In this document: positions 53,608-64,000 of the stretch, piece after piece
Numbering within the stretch: position 1 is the first letter of the stretch
How the letters are laid out: every line of letters starts with the position of its first letter
Source: Pseudomonas kielensis
GTDB lineage: Bacteria > Pseudomonadota > Gammaproteobacteria > Pseudomonadales > Pseudomonadaceae
Assembly (NCBI RefSeq): GCF_014236655.1
Contig: NZ_JACMYG010000002.1
Location: 124,001-188,000 of the forward strand
Direction of reading: 5' to 3'
Length of the DNA: 64,000 nucleotides
The notes under the pieces: generated by a model
Databases searched by the model: none
Seen by the model: only the letters and a program-made list of their open reading frames with translations
What the model was told of the DNA's origin: nothing
Position numbers and translations under genes: made by a program

Positions 53608-56600
53608 ATGGCGAAGAAACCCAGGTCAGCCACCTTCAGCGATGACCCGCTCTGGTACAAGGATGCGGTGATTTACCAGGTTCACGTCAAATCCTACTTC
53701 GACTCCAACAACGACGGGATCGGCGATTTCCCCGGGCTGATCGCCAAGCTCGATTACATCGCCGACCTTGGCGTCAACACCATCTGGCTGTTGCCGTTCT
53801 ACCCTTCGCCACGGCGTGACGATGGCTACGACATCGCCGAATACCGTGGCGTGCACAGCGACTACGGGACCATGGCCGACGCCAAGCGCTTCATTGCCGA
53901 GGCCCACAAGCGCGGGTTGCGGGTGATCACCGAGCTGGTGATCAACCACACCTCCGACCAGCACCCCTGGTTCCAGCGGGCACGCAAGGCCAAGCCCGGA
54001 TCGGCGGCGCGGGACTTTTATGTGTGGTCCGACGACGACCAGAAATACGACGGCACCCGGATCATCTTCCTCGACACCGAGAAGTCCAACTGGACCTGGG
54101 ACCCGGTGGCCGGCCAGTATTTCTGGCACCGGTTCTACTCCCACCAGCCGGACCTCAATTTCGACAACCCGCAGGTCTTGAAGGCGGTGCTGTCGGTGAT
54201 GCGCTACTGGCTGGACATGGGCATCGATGGCCTGCGCCTGGACGCCATTCCGTACCTGATCGAGCGCGACGGCACCAACAACGAAAACCTGCCCGAGACC
54301 CATGACGTGCTCAAGCAGATCCGGGCCGAGATCGACGCCAATTACCCGGATCGCATGCTGCTGGCCGAAGCCAACCAGTGGCCGGAGGACACGCAGCTGT
54401 ACTTTGGCAACAAGAAGAGCGGCGATCCCCACGGCGACAGCGGCGACGAGTGCCACATGGCGTTCCACTTTCCGCTGATGCCCCGCATGTACATGGCCCT
54501 GGCCCAGGAAGACCGCTTCCCGATCACCGATATCCTGCGCCAGACCCCGGAGATCCCGGCCAACTGCCAATGGGCGATTTTCCTGCGCAACCACGATGAG
54601 CTGACCCTGGAGATGGTCACCGACAAGGAGCGCGATTACCTGTGGAATTACTACGCCGCCGACCGTCGGGCACGGATCAACCTGGGTATCCGCCGGCGCC
54701 TGGCGCCCTTGATGGAGCGTGACCGACGCCGGATCGAGCTGCTCAACAGCCTGCTGCTGTCGATGCCTGGCACACCGACCCTGTACTACGGCGACGAAAT
54801 CGGCATGGGCGACAACATCTACCTGGGCGACCGGGACGGTGTGCGCACGCCCATGCAGTGGTCGATCGATCGCAACGGCGGTTTCTCCCGCGCCGACCCG
54901 GCCAGCCTGGTGCTACCGCCGATCATGGACCCGCAGTACGGCTACCTGTCGGTCAACGTCGAAACCCAGGCGGGCGATCCCCACTCGTTGCTCAACTGGA
55001 CCCGGCGCATGCTGGCGGTGCGCAAGCAATCCAAGGCGTTCGGCCGCGGCACGCTGAAAATGCTGTCGCCGAGCAATCGCCGGATCCTGGCCTATACCCG
55101 TGAATTCACCGGGGCCGATGGCCGCCACGAAACCATTTTGTGCGTGGCCAACGTGTCGCGCAGTGCGCAAGCGGCCGAGCTGGATCTGTCGGCCTACGTC
55201 GGCATGGTCCCGGTGGAGATGCTGGGGGGCAACGCCTTCCCGCCCATCGGCCAGCTGAGCTTTCTCCTGACCCTGGCGCCCTATGGGTTCTACTGGTTCG
55301 TGCTGGCGGCGGAAAACCAGATGCCGAGCTGGCACGTGGAGCCGGCGCAAAGCTTGCCTGACTTCACCACCCTGGTCCTGAAAAAGCGCATGGAAGAGTT
55401 GCTTGAAGCACCATCGCGCACCCTTTTGGAGCAAAACGTACTACCCAGCTGGCTGCTCAACCGCCGCTGGTTCGCCGGCAAGGATGCCAGCATCGAATCG
55501 GTGCACATTGCCTATGGGGTGCGTTTTGGCGATGCCCAGCATCCGGTGTTGCTGAGCGAAATCGAGGTCAGCAGCCAGGGCCAGACCAGCCGGTATCAAT
55601 TGCCCTTCGGTTTTCTTGGCGAGGACCAGGTGGGGGCGGCGTTGCCCCAGCAACTGGCACTGTCGCGGGTCCGGCGTGGGCCGCAGGTCGGCCTGGTCAC
55701 CGATGCGTTCAGTCTCGACAGCTTTGTGCGGGCGGTGTTGCAGGCGATCCAGGCACAGACGGTGCTGGCGTCCAGCGACGGCGAGATTCGTTTCGAACCC
55801 ACTGGCCAACTGGCTCAGCTGGGGCTTGGGGCCGAGTCCGAAGTGCGTTACCTGTCCGCCGAGCAGTCCAACAGTTCAGTGGTGATCGGGGGCAGCCTGG
55901 TGCTCAAACTGATCCGCAAAGTGGCCGGTGGTGTGCACCCTGAGCTGGAGATGGGCGCGTACCTGACGGCGGCGGGCTTCGAACATATTTCGCCGCTGCT
56001 CGGCTCCGTGGTGCGGCGCGACGCCCAGGGCGTGGACCACCTGCTGATGATTGCCCAGGGGTACCTGAGCAACCAGGGCGATGCCTGGGAGTGGACCCAG
56101 AACAACCTTGAGCGGGCGATTCGTGACGAACTGGCCGATGCCATGTCCGAACAGGACCAGCACTACAACGCCCTCGGCGAACTGCAGGATTTCGCTGCCA
56201 TGCTCGGCCAGCGCCTGGGTGAAATGCACCTGTTGCTGGCAGCTCCCGGCAAGGACCCGGCGTTCGGCAGCGAAGTGACCACCGCCAAGGATCAGCAGGT
56301 GTTGTATCAGTCGATCGCCGCGCAACTGGAACGCGCCTTGCTGTTGCTCAAGCAGCACCAGGCTCAACTGGGAGCTGGCGATCAGCAGCGGGTGGCCCGT
56401 TTGCTGGAACACCGCAAGGTCATTCTCAAGCACCTGCAAGGGTTGGCCGAACAGGCCACGGGCGGCCTGCGTATGCGAGTCCACGGCGACTTGCATCTGG
56501 GCCAGGTGCTGGTGATCAAGGGCGATGCCTACCTGATCGACTTCGAGGGCGAACCGGCGCGGGCATTGCATGAACGTCGGGGCAAGCACAGCCCGTACAA

Positions 56601-56961
56601 GGACGTCAGCGGGGTCCTGCGTTCGTTCGATTACGCCGCGGCCATGGCGCGCAACGGCCAGGGCGTCGACAGCACCGAGCAAGCGGATGTCGCACGCGCA
56701 CGGGTCACTGAACGGTATTTACGTGAGGCACAGGCCGCTTTTGTCCAGGCATATCGGCTGGCGACAGCTAGTCTTGCTCATGCCTGGCAGATGCCTGGGG
56801 CGCAAGACGCCGCGCTGGCCTTGTTCAGTCTGGAGAAGGCTGCTTATGAAGTGCTGTATGAAGCCGAAAATCGTCCCGCCTGGCTACCCGTGCCGTTGCA
56901 CGGGCTCTATGGGTTGTTAAGTGGACTTGAACCCTTTTCCGAGATAGGTGGAGAGCAGTGA
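53608..56961 (+). CDS. treS: Trehalose synthase / maltokinase fusion protein
   Basis: An 1117-residue fusion. The TreS part (about 1-560) is a GH13_16 enzyme that isomerises maltose and trehalose, with nucleophile D212 in [10 protein letters not shown], acid E254 in [10 protein letters not shown] and FLRNHDEL. The C-terminal part (about 590-1110) is a maltokinase (Pep2-like) with a kinase loop at [11 protein letters not shown] (H959, D961) and LIDFEGEP. One polypeptide therefore makes maltose-1-phosphate for GlgE from trehalose. The ATG has an AGGAG site. Its stop overlaps the glgB start. Confidence 0.94.
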   Translation: MAKKPRSATFSDDPLWYKDAVIYQVHVKSYFDSNNDGIGDFPGLIAKLDYIADLGVNTIWLLPFYPSPRRDDGYDIAEYRGVHSDYGTMADAKRFIAEAHKRGLRVITELVINHTSDQHPWFQRARKAKPGSAARDFYVWSDDDQKYDGTRIIFLDTEKSNWTWDPVAGQYFWHRFYSHQPDLNFDNPQVLKAVLSVMRYWLDMGIDGLRLDAIPYLIERDGTNNENLPETHDVLKQIRAEIDANYPDRMLLAEANQWPEDTQLYFGNKKSGDPHGDSGDECHMAFHFPLMPRMYMALAQEDRFPITDILRQTPEIPANCQWAIFLRNHDELTLEMVTDKERDYLWNYYAADRRARINLGIRRRLAPLMERDRRRIELLNSLLLSMPGTPTLYYGDEIGMGDNIYLGDRDGVRTPMQWSIDRNGGFSRADPASLVLPPIMDPQYGYLSVNVETQAGDPHSLLNWTRRMLAVRKQSKAFGRGTLKMLSPSNRRILAYTREFTGADGRHETILCVANVSRSAQAAELDLSAYVGMVPVEMLGGNAFPPIGQLSFLLTLAPYGFYWFVLAAENQMPSWHVEPAQSLPDFTTLVLKKRMEELLEAPSRTLLEQNVLPSWLLNRRWFAGKDASIESVHIAYGVRFGDAQHPVLLSEIEVSSQGQTSRYQLPFGFLGEDQVGAALPQQLALSRVRRGPQVGLVTDAFSLDSFVRAVLQAIQAQTVLASSDGEIRFEPTGQLAQLGLGAESEVRYLSAEQSNSSVVIGGSLVLKLIRKVAGGVHPELEMGAYLTAAGFEHISPLLGSVVRRDAQGVDHLLMIAQGYLSNQGDAWEWTQNNLERAIRDELADAMSEQDQHYNALGELQDFAAMLGQRLGEMHLLLAAPGKDPAFGSEVTTAKDQQVLYQSIAAQLERALLLLKQHQAQLGAGDQQRVARLLEHRKVILKHLQGLAEQATGGLRMRVHGDLHLGQVLVIKGDAYLIDFEGEPARALHERRGKHSPYKDVSGVLRSFDYAAAMARNGQGVDSTEQADVARARVTERYLREAQAAFVQAYRLATASLAHAWQMPGAQDAALALFSLEKAAYEVLYEAENRPAWLPVPLHGLYGLLSGLEPFSEIGGEQ

Positions 56962-59177
56962 TGAAGGAACGGGGACTCAAAGAAGCGCTGCTGCCGGCAG
57001 CGCGCGACATCGAGGCGCTGGTGCGTGCCGAACATCCGGATCCGTTTGCGATTCTCGGGCCTCACGGGGATGACGCCGGCGGCCAGTTCATTCGGGCGTA
57101 TCTGCCGGACGCCTTGAGCGTCCAGGTGCTGGCCCGTGACAGCAGTGCAGTGCTGGGCAGCCTGACGGCCAGCGAGGTGCCGGGGTTGTTCGTCGGTCAT
57201 TTCCCCCAGGCCCAGGCGTACGTCCTGCGGACCCAGTGGGCCGGTGGCGAGCAGACGGCCGAGGATCCTTACAGCTTTGGCCAGTTGCTGGGCGAGATGG
57301 ACCTGTATCTGTTCGCCGAAGGCAACCACCGTGACTTGAGCGCCTGCCTGGGCGCCCAGTTGCAGAACGTCGACGGAGTGGACGGGGTGCGCTTTGCCGT
57401 GTGGGCGCCGAATGCCCGCCGGGTCTCGGTGGTGGGGGACTTTAATATCTGGGACGGCCGCCGCCACCCGATGCGCCTGCGTCATCCCTCCGGGGTCTGG
57501 GAGTTGTTCATCCCGCGCCTGCAGGTGGGGGAAGCGTACAAGTACGAGATTCTTGGCGCCCAGGGGATCCTGCCGCTGAAGGCCGATCCCATGGCCCTGG
57601 CCACCCAGTTGCCGCCGGACACCGCGTCGAAAGTCGCCGGCCCCTTGACCATCGACTGGCAGGACCAGGCCTGGATGCAGACCCGCGGTGAGCGTCACCT
57701 GCCGAGCGCGCCGTTGTCGATCTATGAGCTGCATGCCGGTTCCTGGCAGTGCGAGGTCGACGATGTCGGGGAAGTGGCGCGCCAGTACCAGTGGGGCGAA
57801 CTGGCCGAACGTCTGATTCCCTACGTGCAAAACCTGGGTTTCACCCACATCGAATTGATGCCGATCATGGAGCATCCCTTTGGCGGCTCCTGGGGTTACC
57901 AGCCGCTCTCGCAGTTCGCACCCAGTGCGCGCTACGGTTCACCCAGTGACTTCGCTGCCTTCGTCAATGCCTGTCACCTGGCCGGGATTGGGGTAATCCT
58001 CGATTGGGTGCCGGCACACTTTCCCACCGACACCCATGGCCTGGCGCAGTTCGATGGCACCGCGCTGTACGAATACGGTAACCCGCAGGAAGGCTTCCAC
58101 CAGGACTGGGACACCCTGATCTACAACCTGGGGCGCACCGAAGTGCACGGTTTCATGCTGGCTTCGGCGTTGCACTGGCTCAAGCACTTCCATATCGACG
58201 GGCTGCGGGTCGATGCCGTGGCCTCGATGCTCTATCGCGACTACTCGCGCAAGGCCGGTGAATGGGTGCCCAACCGCCATGGCGGACGGGAGAATCTGGA
58301 AGCCATCGATTTTGTCCGCCACCTCAATGACGTGGTCGACCTCGAGGCGCCGGGCGCCCTGATCATCGCCGAGGAGTCCACCGCCTGGCCGGGCGTCAGC
58401 CAGAGCACCCAGCAAGGCGGGCTGGGCTTTGACTACAAGTGGAACATGGGTTGGATGCACGACTCCCTGCACTACATCCAGCAGGACCCGGTGTACCGCG
58501 CGCACCATCACAAGGAGCTGAGTTTTGGTCTGGTGTACGCCTGGTCCGAGCGTTTCATCCTGCCGATCTCCCACGACGAAGTAGTACACGGCAAGCATTC
58601 GCTGATCGACAAGATGCCCGGCGATCGCTGGCAGAAGTTCGCCAACCTGCGGGCCTACCTGAGTTTCATGTGGGCGCATCCGGGCAAGAAGCTGTTGTTC
58701 ATGGGCTGTGAGTTCGGCCAGTGGCGCGAGTGGAACCATGACCAGCAGCTCGATTGGTACTTGCTGCAGTACCCGGAACACCGGGGCGTGCAGAAGCTGG
58801 TCAGCGACCTCAACCAGCTGTACCGCGAAGAGCCGGCGCTGCACGACCAGGACGATGTGCCGCAAGGGTTCCAGTGGTTGATTGGCGATGATGCGATCAA
58901 CAGCGTCTATGCCTGGCTGCGCTGGAGCAAGGATGGCCGACCGGTGCTGGTGGTGGCCAACTTCACCCCGGTGCCGCGTCCTGCCTATCGGGTGGGCGTA
59001 CCGTTTGCCGGGCGTTGGAGTGAGTTGATCAACAGCGACGCGGGCATTTATGCCGGGTCCAATTATGGTAACGACGGTGGCGCAGAGACCGAAGACGAAG
59101 GTAGTCACGGGCAGCCGCAGTCACTGGTGCTGAATTTACCGCCGTTGGCGGTGTTGATGTTGCGTCCGTTTGGGTAG
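56961..59177 (+). CDS. glgB: 1,4-alpha-glucan branching enzyme GlgB
   Basis: A 738-residue branching enzyme of the GH13_9 type. N-terminal carbohydrate-binding modules (about 25-215; [19 protein letters not shown]) precede the barrel, where the nucleophile is D418 ([10 protein letters not shown]) and the acid is E471 (IIAEEST). The 53-residue spacing between the two equals that of the E. coli enzyme. A beta-domain ends the protein. I use the ATG at 56961, overlapping the treS stop; a GTG three bases earlier is possible. It introduces alpha-1,6 branches into the glucan made by GlgE. Confidence 0.94.
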   Translation: MKERGLKEALLPAARDIEALVRAEHPDPFAILGPHGDDAGGQFIRAYLPDALSVQVLARDSSAVLGSLTASEVPGLFVGHFPQAQAYVLRTQWAGGEQTAEDPYSFGQLLGEMDLYLFAEGNHRDLSACLGAQLQNVDGVDGVRFAVWAPNARRVSVVGDFNIWDGRRHPMRLRHPSGVWELFIPRLQVGEAYKYEILGAQGILPLKADPMALATQLPPDTASKVAGPLTIDWQDQAWMQTRGERHLPSAPLSIYELHAGSWQCEVDDVGEVARQYQWGELAERLIPYVQNLGFTHIELMPIMEHPFGGSWGYQPLSQFAPSARYGSPSDFAAFVNACHLAGIGVILDWVPAHFPTDTHGLAQFDGTALYEYGNPQEGFHQDWDTLIYNLGRTEVHGFMLASALHWLKHFHIDGLRVDAVASMLYRDYSRKAGEWVPNRHGGRENLEAIDFVRHLNDVVDLEAPGALIIAEESTAWPGVSQSTQQGGLGFDYKWNMGWMHDSLHYIQQDPVYRAHHHKELSFGLVYAWSERFILPISHDEVVHGKHSLIDKMPGDRWQKFANLRAYLSFMWAHPGKKLLFMGCEFGQWREWNHDQQLDWYLLQYPEHRGVQKLVSDLNQLYREEPALHDQDDVPQGFQWLIGDDAINSVYAWLRWSKDGRPVLVVANFTPVPRPAYRVGVPFAGRWSELINSDAGIYAGSNYGNDGGAETEDEGSHGQPQSLVLNLPPLAVLMLRPFG

Positions 59178-59195
59178 AGGCCGGCCTGATGTATC

Positions 59196-59372
59196 GATGG
59201 CGGCTGACATACCGCCATCGCGGACAGGCTCGCTCCCACACATGTGCTGGGTGTATGCGAGATCTACGGGCAGGCTAAAGCACTGTGGGAGCGAGCTTGC
59301 TCGCGATGAGGCCAGTCCATTCAACATCAATGGTGCCTGACGCACCGCTATCGCGGGCAAGCCTTGTTCCTC
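59196..59372. repeat. Cluster of REP-type palindromes between glgB and the autotransporter gene
   Basis: At least three units are visible: about 59196-59240, and an inverted pair at about 59283-59306 and 59349-59372. They share the CTGTGGGAGCGAGC/GCTCGCTCCCACA core. They lie between convergent genes and could terminate both. Confidence 0.7.
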
Positions 59373-59382
59373 CAACATAAGC

Positions 59383-60447
59383 TCACCAGCGCATCCGCAC
59401 GCCGAGGCTGCCGATCAGACCGTTGAGGTCGTTGTCGTCGACGTCGCTGCTGTAGTCGGCACTGACGTAAAGGCTGACGCTGGGGCTGACTTTGGCGACC
59501 AGGCCCAAGCCCAGTTCGACGGTGGAGGAGTAGCGGCTGCTGCTGATCTTGTCGACCTGGTCCAGGGTCACGGTGTCGCTGGTGTTGATCCGGTGCCACA
59601 GGTTGGTGCGGACGTAGGGTTCGACCGGCAGGCCGTTGATGTCGTAGCTCCCTTTCAAGCGCGCCCCGACCCGGCCACTCCAGCTGCTCAGTTCATTGGC
59701 CTGGGCGTTGCCGTTGGCGTAGGGGGTGTCCAGGGAGATGCGCTGGTTGATCAACTGCGCCTGGGGTTCGATCACCCAGTTCTTGCTGATCCCGATGGGG
59801 AACCCCCCTTCCACCGACAGCGTCACCGCGCTGCCTTCTGTGGCTTGGCGCTCGCCCTGGGCGTTACGGCTGAAGCCGCTGACCCGGCCGCCACTGGCGC
59901 TCAGGTCGACGTGCCAGCCGTTGGCCCCGGTCAAGCTCCAGTACGCACCGAGACTGTCGCCCTGGACGTTCAGGCTGTCGGTGCCGGGGTTGGCCAGGGC
60001 CGGACCAACCAGCGTACCGTTGCTGTTGCCCTGGATCTGGTTGCTACCACCCAACAGGCCCACTCGTTGGGTACTGCCGCCATTGCCGTGCACGGTCAAC
60101 AGGGCCGGGCCCTTGGCCAGCGCCGCACCTACGGTGGAGAACTGTGAGTTGAGGACATCCTGCTCGGCCTGGGTGGCGGCGTGTCCGTAGACCTGTTGCC
60201 AGGCCGAAGGGGCGGCCTGTTGGATGGTCAGTAACTGGTTGTCGAGTCCGGGCTGGCGCATGAACTGGCCGGACGCAGTGATAGGGGGGGCAGGGAAGGC
60301 GAAGGTCGGTACGTCCTGGCGATACCAGGGAATCGCCTCGTCTTCGGCAGACGATGCCACAACCTCCATGGATGTACACAGCAGCAGCGAAGTCGACAGG
60401 GTGTATAGGGTGACGGATATCTCGTGTTGGATAAGGGAGGTGTTCAT
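59383..60447 (-). CDS. Autotransporter-type outer membrane beta-barrel protein
   Basis: A 354-residue protein. After a signal-like segment (about 12-32) and a short N-terminal region, residues about 95-354 look like an autotransporter beta-domain (GDSLGAYWSLTGANGWHVDL, WSGRVGARL and a final strand ending in RMRW). A passenger domain is almost absent; only about 90 residues could serve. It may be a free-standing barrel or a decayed autotransporter. Function unknown. Confidence 0.7.
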   Translation of the reverse strand: MNTSLIQHEISVTLYTLSTSLLLCTSMEVVASSAEDEAIPWYRQDVPTFAFPAPPITASGQFMRQPGLDNQLLTIQQAAPSAWQQVYGHAATQAEQDVLNSQFSTVGAALAKGPALLTVHGNGGSTQRVGLLGGSNQIQGNSNGTLVGPALANPGTDSLNVQGDSLGAYWSLTGANGWHVDLSASGGRVSGFSRNAQGERQATEGSAVTLSVEGGFPIGISKNWVIEPQAQLINQRISLDTPYANGNAQANELSSWSGRVGARLKGSYDINGLPVEPYVRTNLWHRINTSDTVTLDQVDKISSSRYSSTVELGLGLVAKVSPSVSLYVSADYSSDVDDNDLNGLIGSLGVRMRW

Positions 60448-60762
60448 GGAGGTCTACCTTGCTGCATACGCATGCCATGTCTGGTCTTGGCGTCTCTCCT
60501 ACCCCGAATGAGGGGCGACCGATTTCGTTGGGGCAAGCCCCGGCGGCCCGCAGGAACGGGAGCTTTCGGCCTGCCCCAGGAGTTACTTCCGGGGGTAGTA
60601 AGGGTTAGCTAAGAAGACCCGGAGCCCTGCGTCAAGAAATTGAACGATGAGCGGTATGGCTAATTTAGGTCACGTAAATGCCTGAAAATTGACGAGTCTC
60701 TAAGCTGTTGTTTCACCGGAAAATCATCCGGAAACGGCTCTGCATTACCCTTTTGGCACGAA
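60448..60762. other. Intergenic region, no gene recognised
   Basis: About 315 bases between two minus-strand genes. The part next to 60447 should hold the autotransporter promoter. I see no convincing gene, terminator or RNA element. Confidence 0.5.
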
Positions 60763-61563
60763 TCACAGATGCACCTCGACCGCCAGCGGCAAGTGGTCGG
60801 AAAGATGGCTCCAGGGTTTATTGCCGAGGATTCTGGGGGCGTGGCTGCTGGCGTTGCGCAGGTACACGCGGTCCAGGCGCAGCAGCGGGAAACGTGCCGG
60901 ATAGGTCTTGGCCGGCCGCCCGTGATGGCGTTCGAAGGCCTCATGCAAGTCATCGCGCTGAGCAAGGGTGACGTTGCCCTGCAACTGCCAGTCATTGAAA
61001 TCGCCGGCGATGATCACCGGAGCGTCTGCGGGCAGTGACTCGATCAACTGGCAGAGCAGCGCCAGTTGCAGTTGGCGATGGCTTTCCAGCAGGCTCAGGT
61101 GTACGCAGATGGCGTGGACCTCGGCGTGGCCCGGTACATCCAGCACACAGTGCAGCAAACCACGGCGTTCGGGCCCGGTGATCGACACGTCCAGGTTGCG
61201 GTGATGGCGGATCGGGTACTTGGACAGCAGGGCGTTGCCGTGGTGGCCGTCGGGGTAGACCGCATTGCGTCCGTAGGCGAAGTCGCTCCACATGCTGTCG
61301 GCGAGGAACTCATACTGCGACATCGATGGCCAGTTGCTGTGGCGCGAGGCGTGGCGATCATGCTCACCCAATACCTCTTGGAGAAACACCAGGTCGGCGG
61401 ACGTACTACGCACGGCCTCGCGCAACTCGGGCAGGATGAAACGCCGGTTGAGGGCGGTAAAACCTTTGTGGGTGTTGACGGTCAGCACCCGGAGCCGATG
61501 CACGGCCGGGAGGGTGTCCTGCGGCGGGACGGGGCCGGGTTGACGTTCTGGCTCGGGGTTCAC
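60763..61563 (-). CDS. Endonuclease/exonuclease/phosphatase (EEP) family hydrolase
   Basis: A 266-residue EEP-fold protein. [12 protein letters not shown] holds the Asn, [11 protein letters not shown] the metal-binding Glu, IIAGDFNDW the Asp-Asn pair, and [13 protein letters not shown] the C-terminal SDH catalytic triad part. It would cleave phosphodiester or phosphate bonds; substrate unknown. I place the start at a GTG (61563) with AGGAG 5 bases before it; the longer frame has no site. It lies downstream of a PIG-L gene on the same strand, about 100 bases away, so an operon is likely. Confidence 0.82.
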   Translation of the reverse strand: MNPEPERQPGPVPPQDTLPAVHRLRVLTVNTHKGFTALNRRFILPELREAVRSTSADLVFLQEVLGEHDRHASRHSNWPSMSQYEFLADSMWSDFAYGRNAVYPDGHHGNALLSKYPIRHHRNLDVSITGPERRGLLHCVLDVPGHAEVHAICVHLSLLESHRQLQLALLCQLIESLPADAPVIIAGDFNDWQLQGNVTLAQRDDLHEAFERHHGRPAKTYPARFPLLRLDRVYLRNASSHAPRILGNKPWSHLSDHLPLAVEVHL

Positions 61564-61664
61564 GTGCACTCCTGGAAAGTCGCGGCGGGATATCCATGCG
61601 ACTGATGTGGCGGCCAGCAGTTCAGAGTATCGCCGCCGATCATCGACATCTGTGGGCAATGGCC

Positions 61665-62423
61665 TTACACAAAGACAATCTCATAGGGTTGGCGCAAGCG
61701 TTCCAGGACCACCTTGGGCAACAGCGGCGCGATGCCCATTTCCGGATCGCCATCCAGTTGGCTGGCATAGGCGTGGATGGCATGGCGCTTGCGAGCGGTC
61801 GTCCAGCTGTCCAGGCGCACCTTGCGCGCGCGATGCCAGGGGATCTGCCCTTGGTCGCGCACCGGCCAATGCCAGGCCCAGAAAGGCAGTTCGCACAGAC
61901 GGGCACCGACCATCTGGGCGGCCTTGGCACTGGCGCGACCGACGGTGTCATGGTCGACGACGCCGTCTTCGCGCCAGGTGCTGAACAGCACATCTTCGGG
62001 GCGCAGGTAGCGGGCAATGAAGTGCGCCAACTGGGTCTCGCGCTCGGCCAGTGCGGCGTCGGTGAAACCGCCACGAATCCACTTCAGGCTGTGCATGGGC
62101 AGCCCCAGCCTGCGCAGGGCCTCGACACTTTCCTGGGGGCGAAACACGCTCAGGCGTTTCTCCGGCCACAGTTGCGAACCCGGGTAGCTGGCGCTGCCGT
62201 CGGTGACGGATATCAGTTGCAGGGGATGCCCCAGGTTGGCGAACAATTGCAGCAGGCCGCCGCAGGTCACCACTTCATCGCCGGGGTGGGGGGCGATCAC
62301 CACGGCGCGGGCGCCGGGTGCGATGAGCGACTGAGTGTTGATGACCGGCAGGTTGTCCAATTGGCGGGCGCCATTCCAGATCTGCGCGGGCAGGTTGCTG
62401 TCCAGAAGCGAGGTGCTTTTCAT
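61665..62423 (-). CDS. PIG-L family deacetylase
   Basis: A 252-residue LmbE-like protein. [13 protein letters not shown] carries the metal and catalytic residues (in place of the usual PHPDDE, with Gly for one Asp), and [12 protein letters not shown] contains the His for zinc. Such enzymes deacetylate N-acetylglucosamine-type sugars. The Gly in the HPGDE motif is seen in several Pseudomonas members. The ATG at 62423 is the best start. It follows glgX in orientation, with about 200 bases between. Confidence 0.83.
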   Translation of the reverse strand: MKSTSLLDSNLPAQIWNGARQLDNLPVINTQSLIAPGARAVVIAPHPGDEVVTCGGLLQLFANLGHPLQLISVTDGSASYPGSQLWPEKRLSVFRPQESVEALRRLGLPMHSLKWIRGGFTDAALAERETQLAHFIARYLRPEDVLFSTWREDGVVDHDTVGRASAKAAQMVGARLCELPFWAWHWPVRDQGQIPWHRARKVRLDSWTTARKRHAIHAYASQLDGDPEMGIAPLLPKVVLERLRQPYEIVFV

Positions 62424-62591
62424 GTTGACACGTCCTTGTACGCGTGAGCTGTCGGTCGTCTCCCGATGCCTGACCGACAGGCTGAGTGTCTTGCTCCGTC
62501 CATGCGCCCGGAACACCCTGGGGGCAGTTCCTCAAGGGCAGCGGGCAGAGTATTGCCCATGGTTCAGGGTTCGTCGCGTGCGCGGCGTGGT

Positions 62592-62623
62592 CCCCCAGGT
62601 TTTTTTTGTGGTGCACCTGGGGG
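62592..62623. terminator. Hairpin after glgX
   Basis: CCCCCAGGT (62592-62600) and ACCTGGGGG (62615-62623) form a 9-bp stem with a 14-base loop, 6 bases after the glgX stop. There is no U-tract in the glgX direction. Confidence 0.5.
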
Positions 62624-62629
62624 AACTCC

Positions 62630-64000
62630 TCAGTCTTCGTCGTGGTGCTGCAATTCGAACAGCAGCAGCGAGCGGCCGGTGACTGAGTATGAGTGCTCGA
62701 ACTCGAAGCGCTCCTGGCCGCGGATCGAGGGCTGGTTGGTGTCGATCATGCAGGTCCAGAAGCCACCGTCCGGAACCGCGGGCAGGCTGAAATTGACGAT
62801 GTCGTGGTGGGCGTTGACCACCAGCAGCAAGGTCGCATCGGCGCCCTTGCGGCGGATGCCGGTTTCCTGGGCGCGGCCGTCGAGCAGCATCCCGAGGCAG
62901 CGGCCATGGCTGTCTTCCCACTGTTCGGTGGTCATCTCGCTGCCATCCGGGGCCAGCCAGGTCACGTCCTTGACCCCGATGTCTTCGTTGTAGCTGCCCA
63001 CCAGGAAACGCCCGCGACGCAGGATCGGGTAGGTCAGGCGCAGTTTGATCAGGCGTTTGACGAACTTGAGCAAGGCCTTGCCGTCGTCACTCAGGTCCCA
63101 GTTGACCCAGCCGATCTCGCTGTCCTGGCAGTAGGCGTTGTTGTTGCCGTGTTGGGTGCGGGCGAATTCGTCACCGGCCACCAGCATCGGTGTGCCCTGG
63201 GCCAGCAGCAGGGTGGCGAAGAAATTGCGCATCTGCCGTTGGCGCAGTTCGTTGATCTCGGGATCGTCGCTCGGGCCTTCGACGCCATGGTTCCAGGACA
63301 GGTTGTTGTTGCTGCCGTCCTGGTTGTCTTCGTCGTTGGCTTCGTTGTGCTTGTCGTTGTAGGACACCAGGTCGTTGAGGGTGAAACCGTCGTGGGCGGT
63401 GACGAAATTGACCGAGGCGTAGGGCCGGCGCCCGCGCTGGTTGAACATGTCGCCGGAGGCGGTCAGGCGTCCGGCGAAGTCGGCCAACTGGCCGTCGTCA
63501 CCTTTCCAGAACGCGCGCACGGTGTCGCGAAAACGATCGTTCCATTCCACCCATCCCGGCGGGAATCCACCCACCTGGTACCCCCCGGGGCCGCAGTCCC
63601 AGGGTTCGGCGATCAGCTTGACCTGGCGCAGCACCGGGTCCTGGCGGCAGGCCACGAGGAAGCTGTGGCGCTCGTCGAAACCATCGTGGTAACGCCCGAG
63701 GATGGTTGCCAGGTCGAAGCGGAAACCGTCGACGTGCATCTCCGTGGCCCAGTAACGCAGGGAGTCGGTGACCATCTGCAGCACGCAAGGGTGGCTCAGG
63801 TCGAGGGTGTTGCCGGTGCCTGAGTCGTTGATGTAGAAACGCTTGTCGTCCGGCATCAGGCGATAGTAGGAGGCGTTGTCGATGCCGCGCATGGACAGGG
63901 TCGGTCCCTGTTCGTTGCCTTCGGCGGTGTGGTTGTAGACCACGTCGAGAATCACCTCCAGATTGGCTTCGTGCAGGTGCGCGACCATCTCCTTGAACTC
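62630..64000 (-). CDS. glgX: Glycogen debranching enzyme GlgX, 5' end outside the window
   Basis: 456 C-terminal codons of a GH13_11 debranching enzyme. [15 protein letters not shown] carries the nucleophile Asp, [17 protein letters not shown] the acid Glu, and [27 protein letters not shown] (in two parts, about 63316-63396) is the substrate loop typical of GlgX. It removes short alpha-1,6-linked chains from glycogen. The frame is open past 64000, so the N-terminal third is missing. It belongs with glgE-treS-glgB in glycogen and trehalose turnover. Confidence 0.93.
   Translation of the reverse strand, partial: EFKEMVAHLHEANLEVILDVVYNHTAEGNEQGPTLSMRGIDNASYYRLMPDDKRFYINDSGTGNTLDLSHPCVLQMVTDSLRYWATEMHVDGFRFDLATILGRYHDGFDERHSFLVACRQDPVLRQVKLIAEPWDCGPGGYQVGGFPPGWVEWNDRFRDTVRAFWKGDDGQLADFAGRLTASGDMFNQRGRRPYASVNFVTAHDGFTLNDLVSYNDKHNEANDEDNQDGSNNNLSWNHGVEGPSDDPEINELRQRQMRNFFATLLLAQGTPMLVAGDEFARTQHGNNNAYCQDSEIGWVNWDLSDDGKALLKFVKRLIKLRLTYPILRRGRFLVGSYNEDIGVKDVTWLAPDGSEMTTEQWEDSHGRCLGMLLDGRAQETGIRRKGADATLLLVVNAHHDIVNFSLPAVPDGGFWTCMIDTNQPSIRGQERFEFEHSYSVTGRSLLLFELQHHDED

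Overview
The window is a GC-rich chromosomal segment of a Pseudomonas, most likely of the P. fluorescens group. The evidence is the bkdR-bkdA1A2B-lpdV branched-chain keto acid operon in its Pseudomonas arrangement, a nosP-nahK pair, czcCRS, a GlgE/TreS/GlgB trehalose-glycogen operon, and many scattered REP-type palindromes of the GTGGGAGCGAGC family. No rRNA, tRNA, CRISPR array or intact insertion sequence was seen.

Left part (1-24 kb): the 5' part of a czcC-like metal efflux gene diverges from czcR-czcS. Then come mgtA with an unusually long leader region, an iron-regulated fecI-fecR-TonB receptor set, an MHS transporter with a GMC oxidoreductase and a divergent LysR regulator, the DNA glycosylase alkC, a KefB/C-type antiporter, a diguanylate cyclase, a dienelactone hydrolase, two unrecognised envelope genes and an FKBP isomerase. 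Middle part (23-46 kb): a cytochrome P450 divergent from an ArsR-like regulator, a LysE exporter divergent from a LysR regulator, ilvE, the bkd operon, a persulfide dioxygenase divergent from a TauE exporter, a porin, the nosP-nahK nitric oxide signalling pair, an SDR, a MocR-type regulator, ccoG, a DUF3203 gene, an MgtC-like gene and a small proline-rich gene.

The standout region is an AT-rich island at about 46.21-51.36 kb on the minus strand. It holds six tightly packed genes with the order, sizes and motifs of the microcin B17 operon (mcbABCDEF): a 72-residue Gly/Ser/Cys-rich precursor, a zinc-cysteine E1-like cyclodehydratase partner, an FMN azoline dehydrogenase, a YcaO cyclodehydratase, an ABC permease and an ABC ATPase. 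The expected product is a thiazole/oxazole-modified microcin (probably a gyrase poison) with a core sequence different from microcin B17. No mcbG-type immunity gene is present. Two imperfect direct repeats bracket the island and look like a duplicated 5' region of the neighbouring proline-rich gene.

Right part (51.5-64 kb): glgE, a treS-maltokinase fusion and glgB form one operon behind a candidate AlgU-type promoter. They convert trehalose through maltose and maltose-1-phosphate to branched alpha-glucan. An autotransporter-type beta-barrel, an EEP-family phosphodiesterase, a PIG-L deacetylase and the 3' part of glgX follow on the opposite strand.
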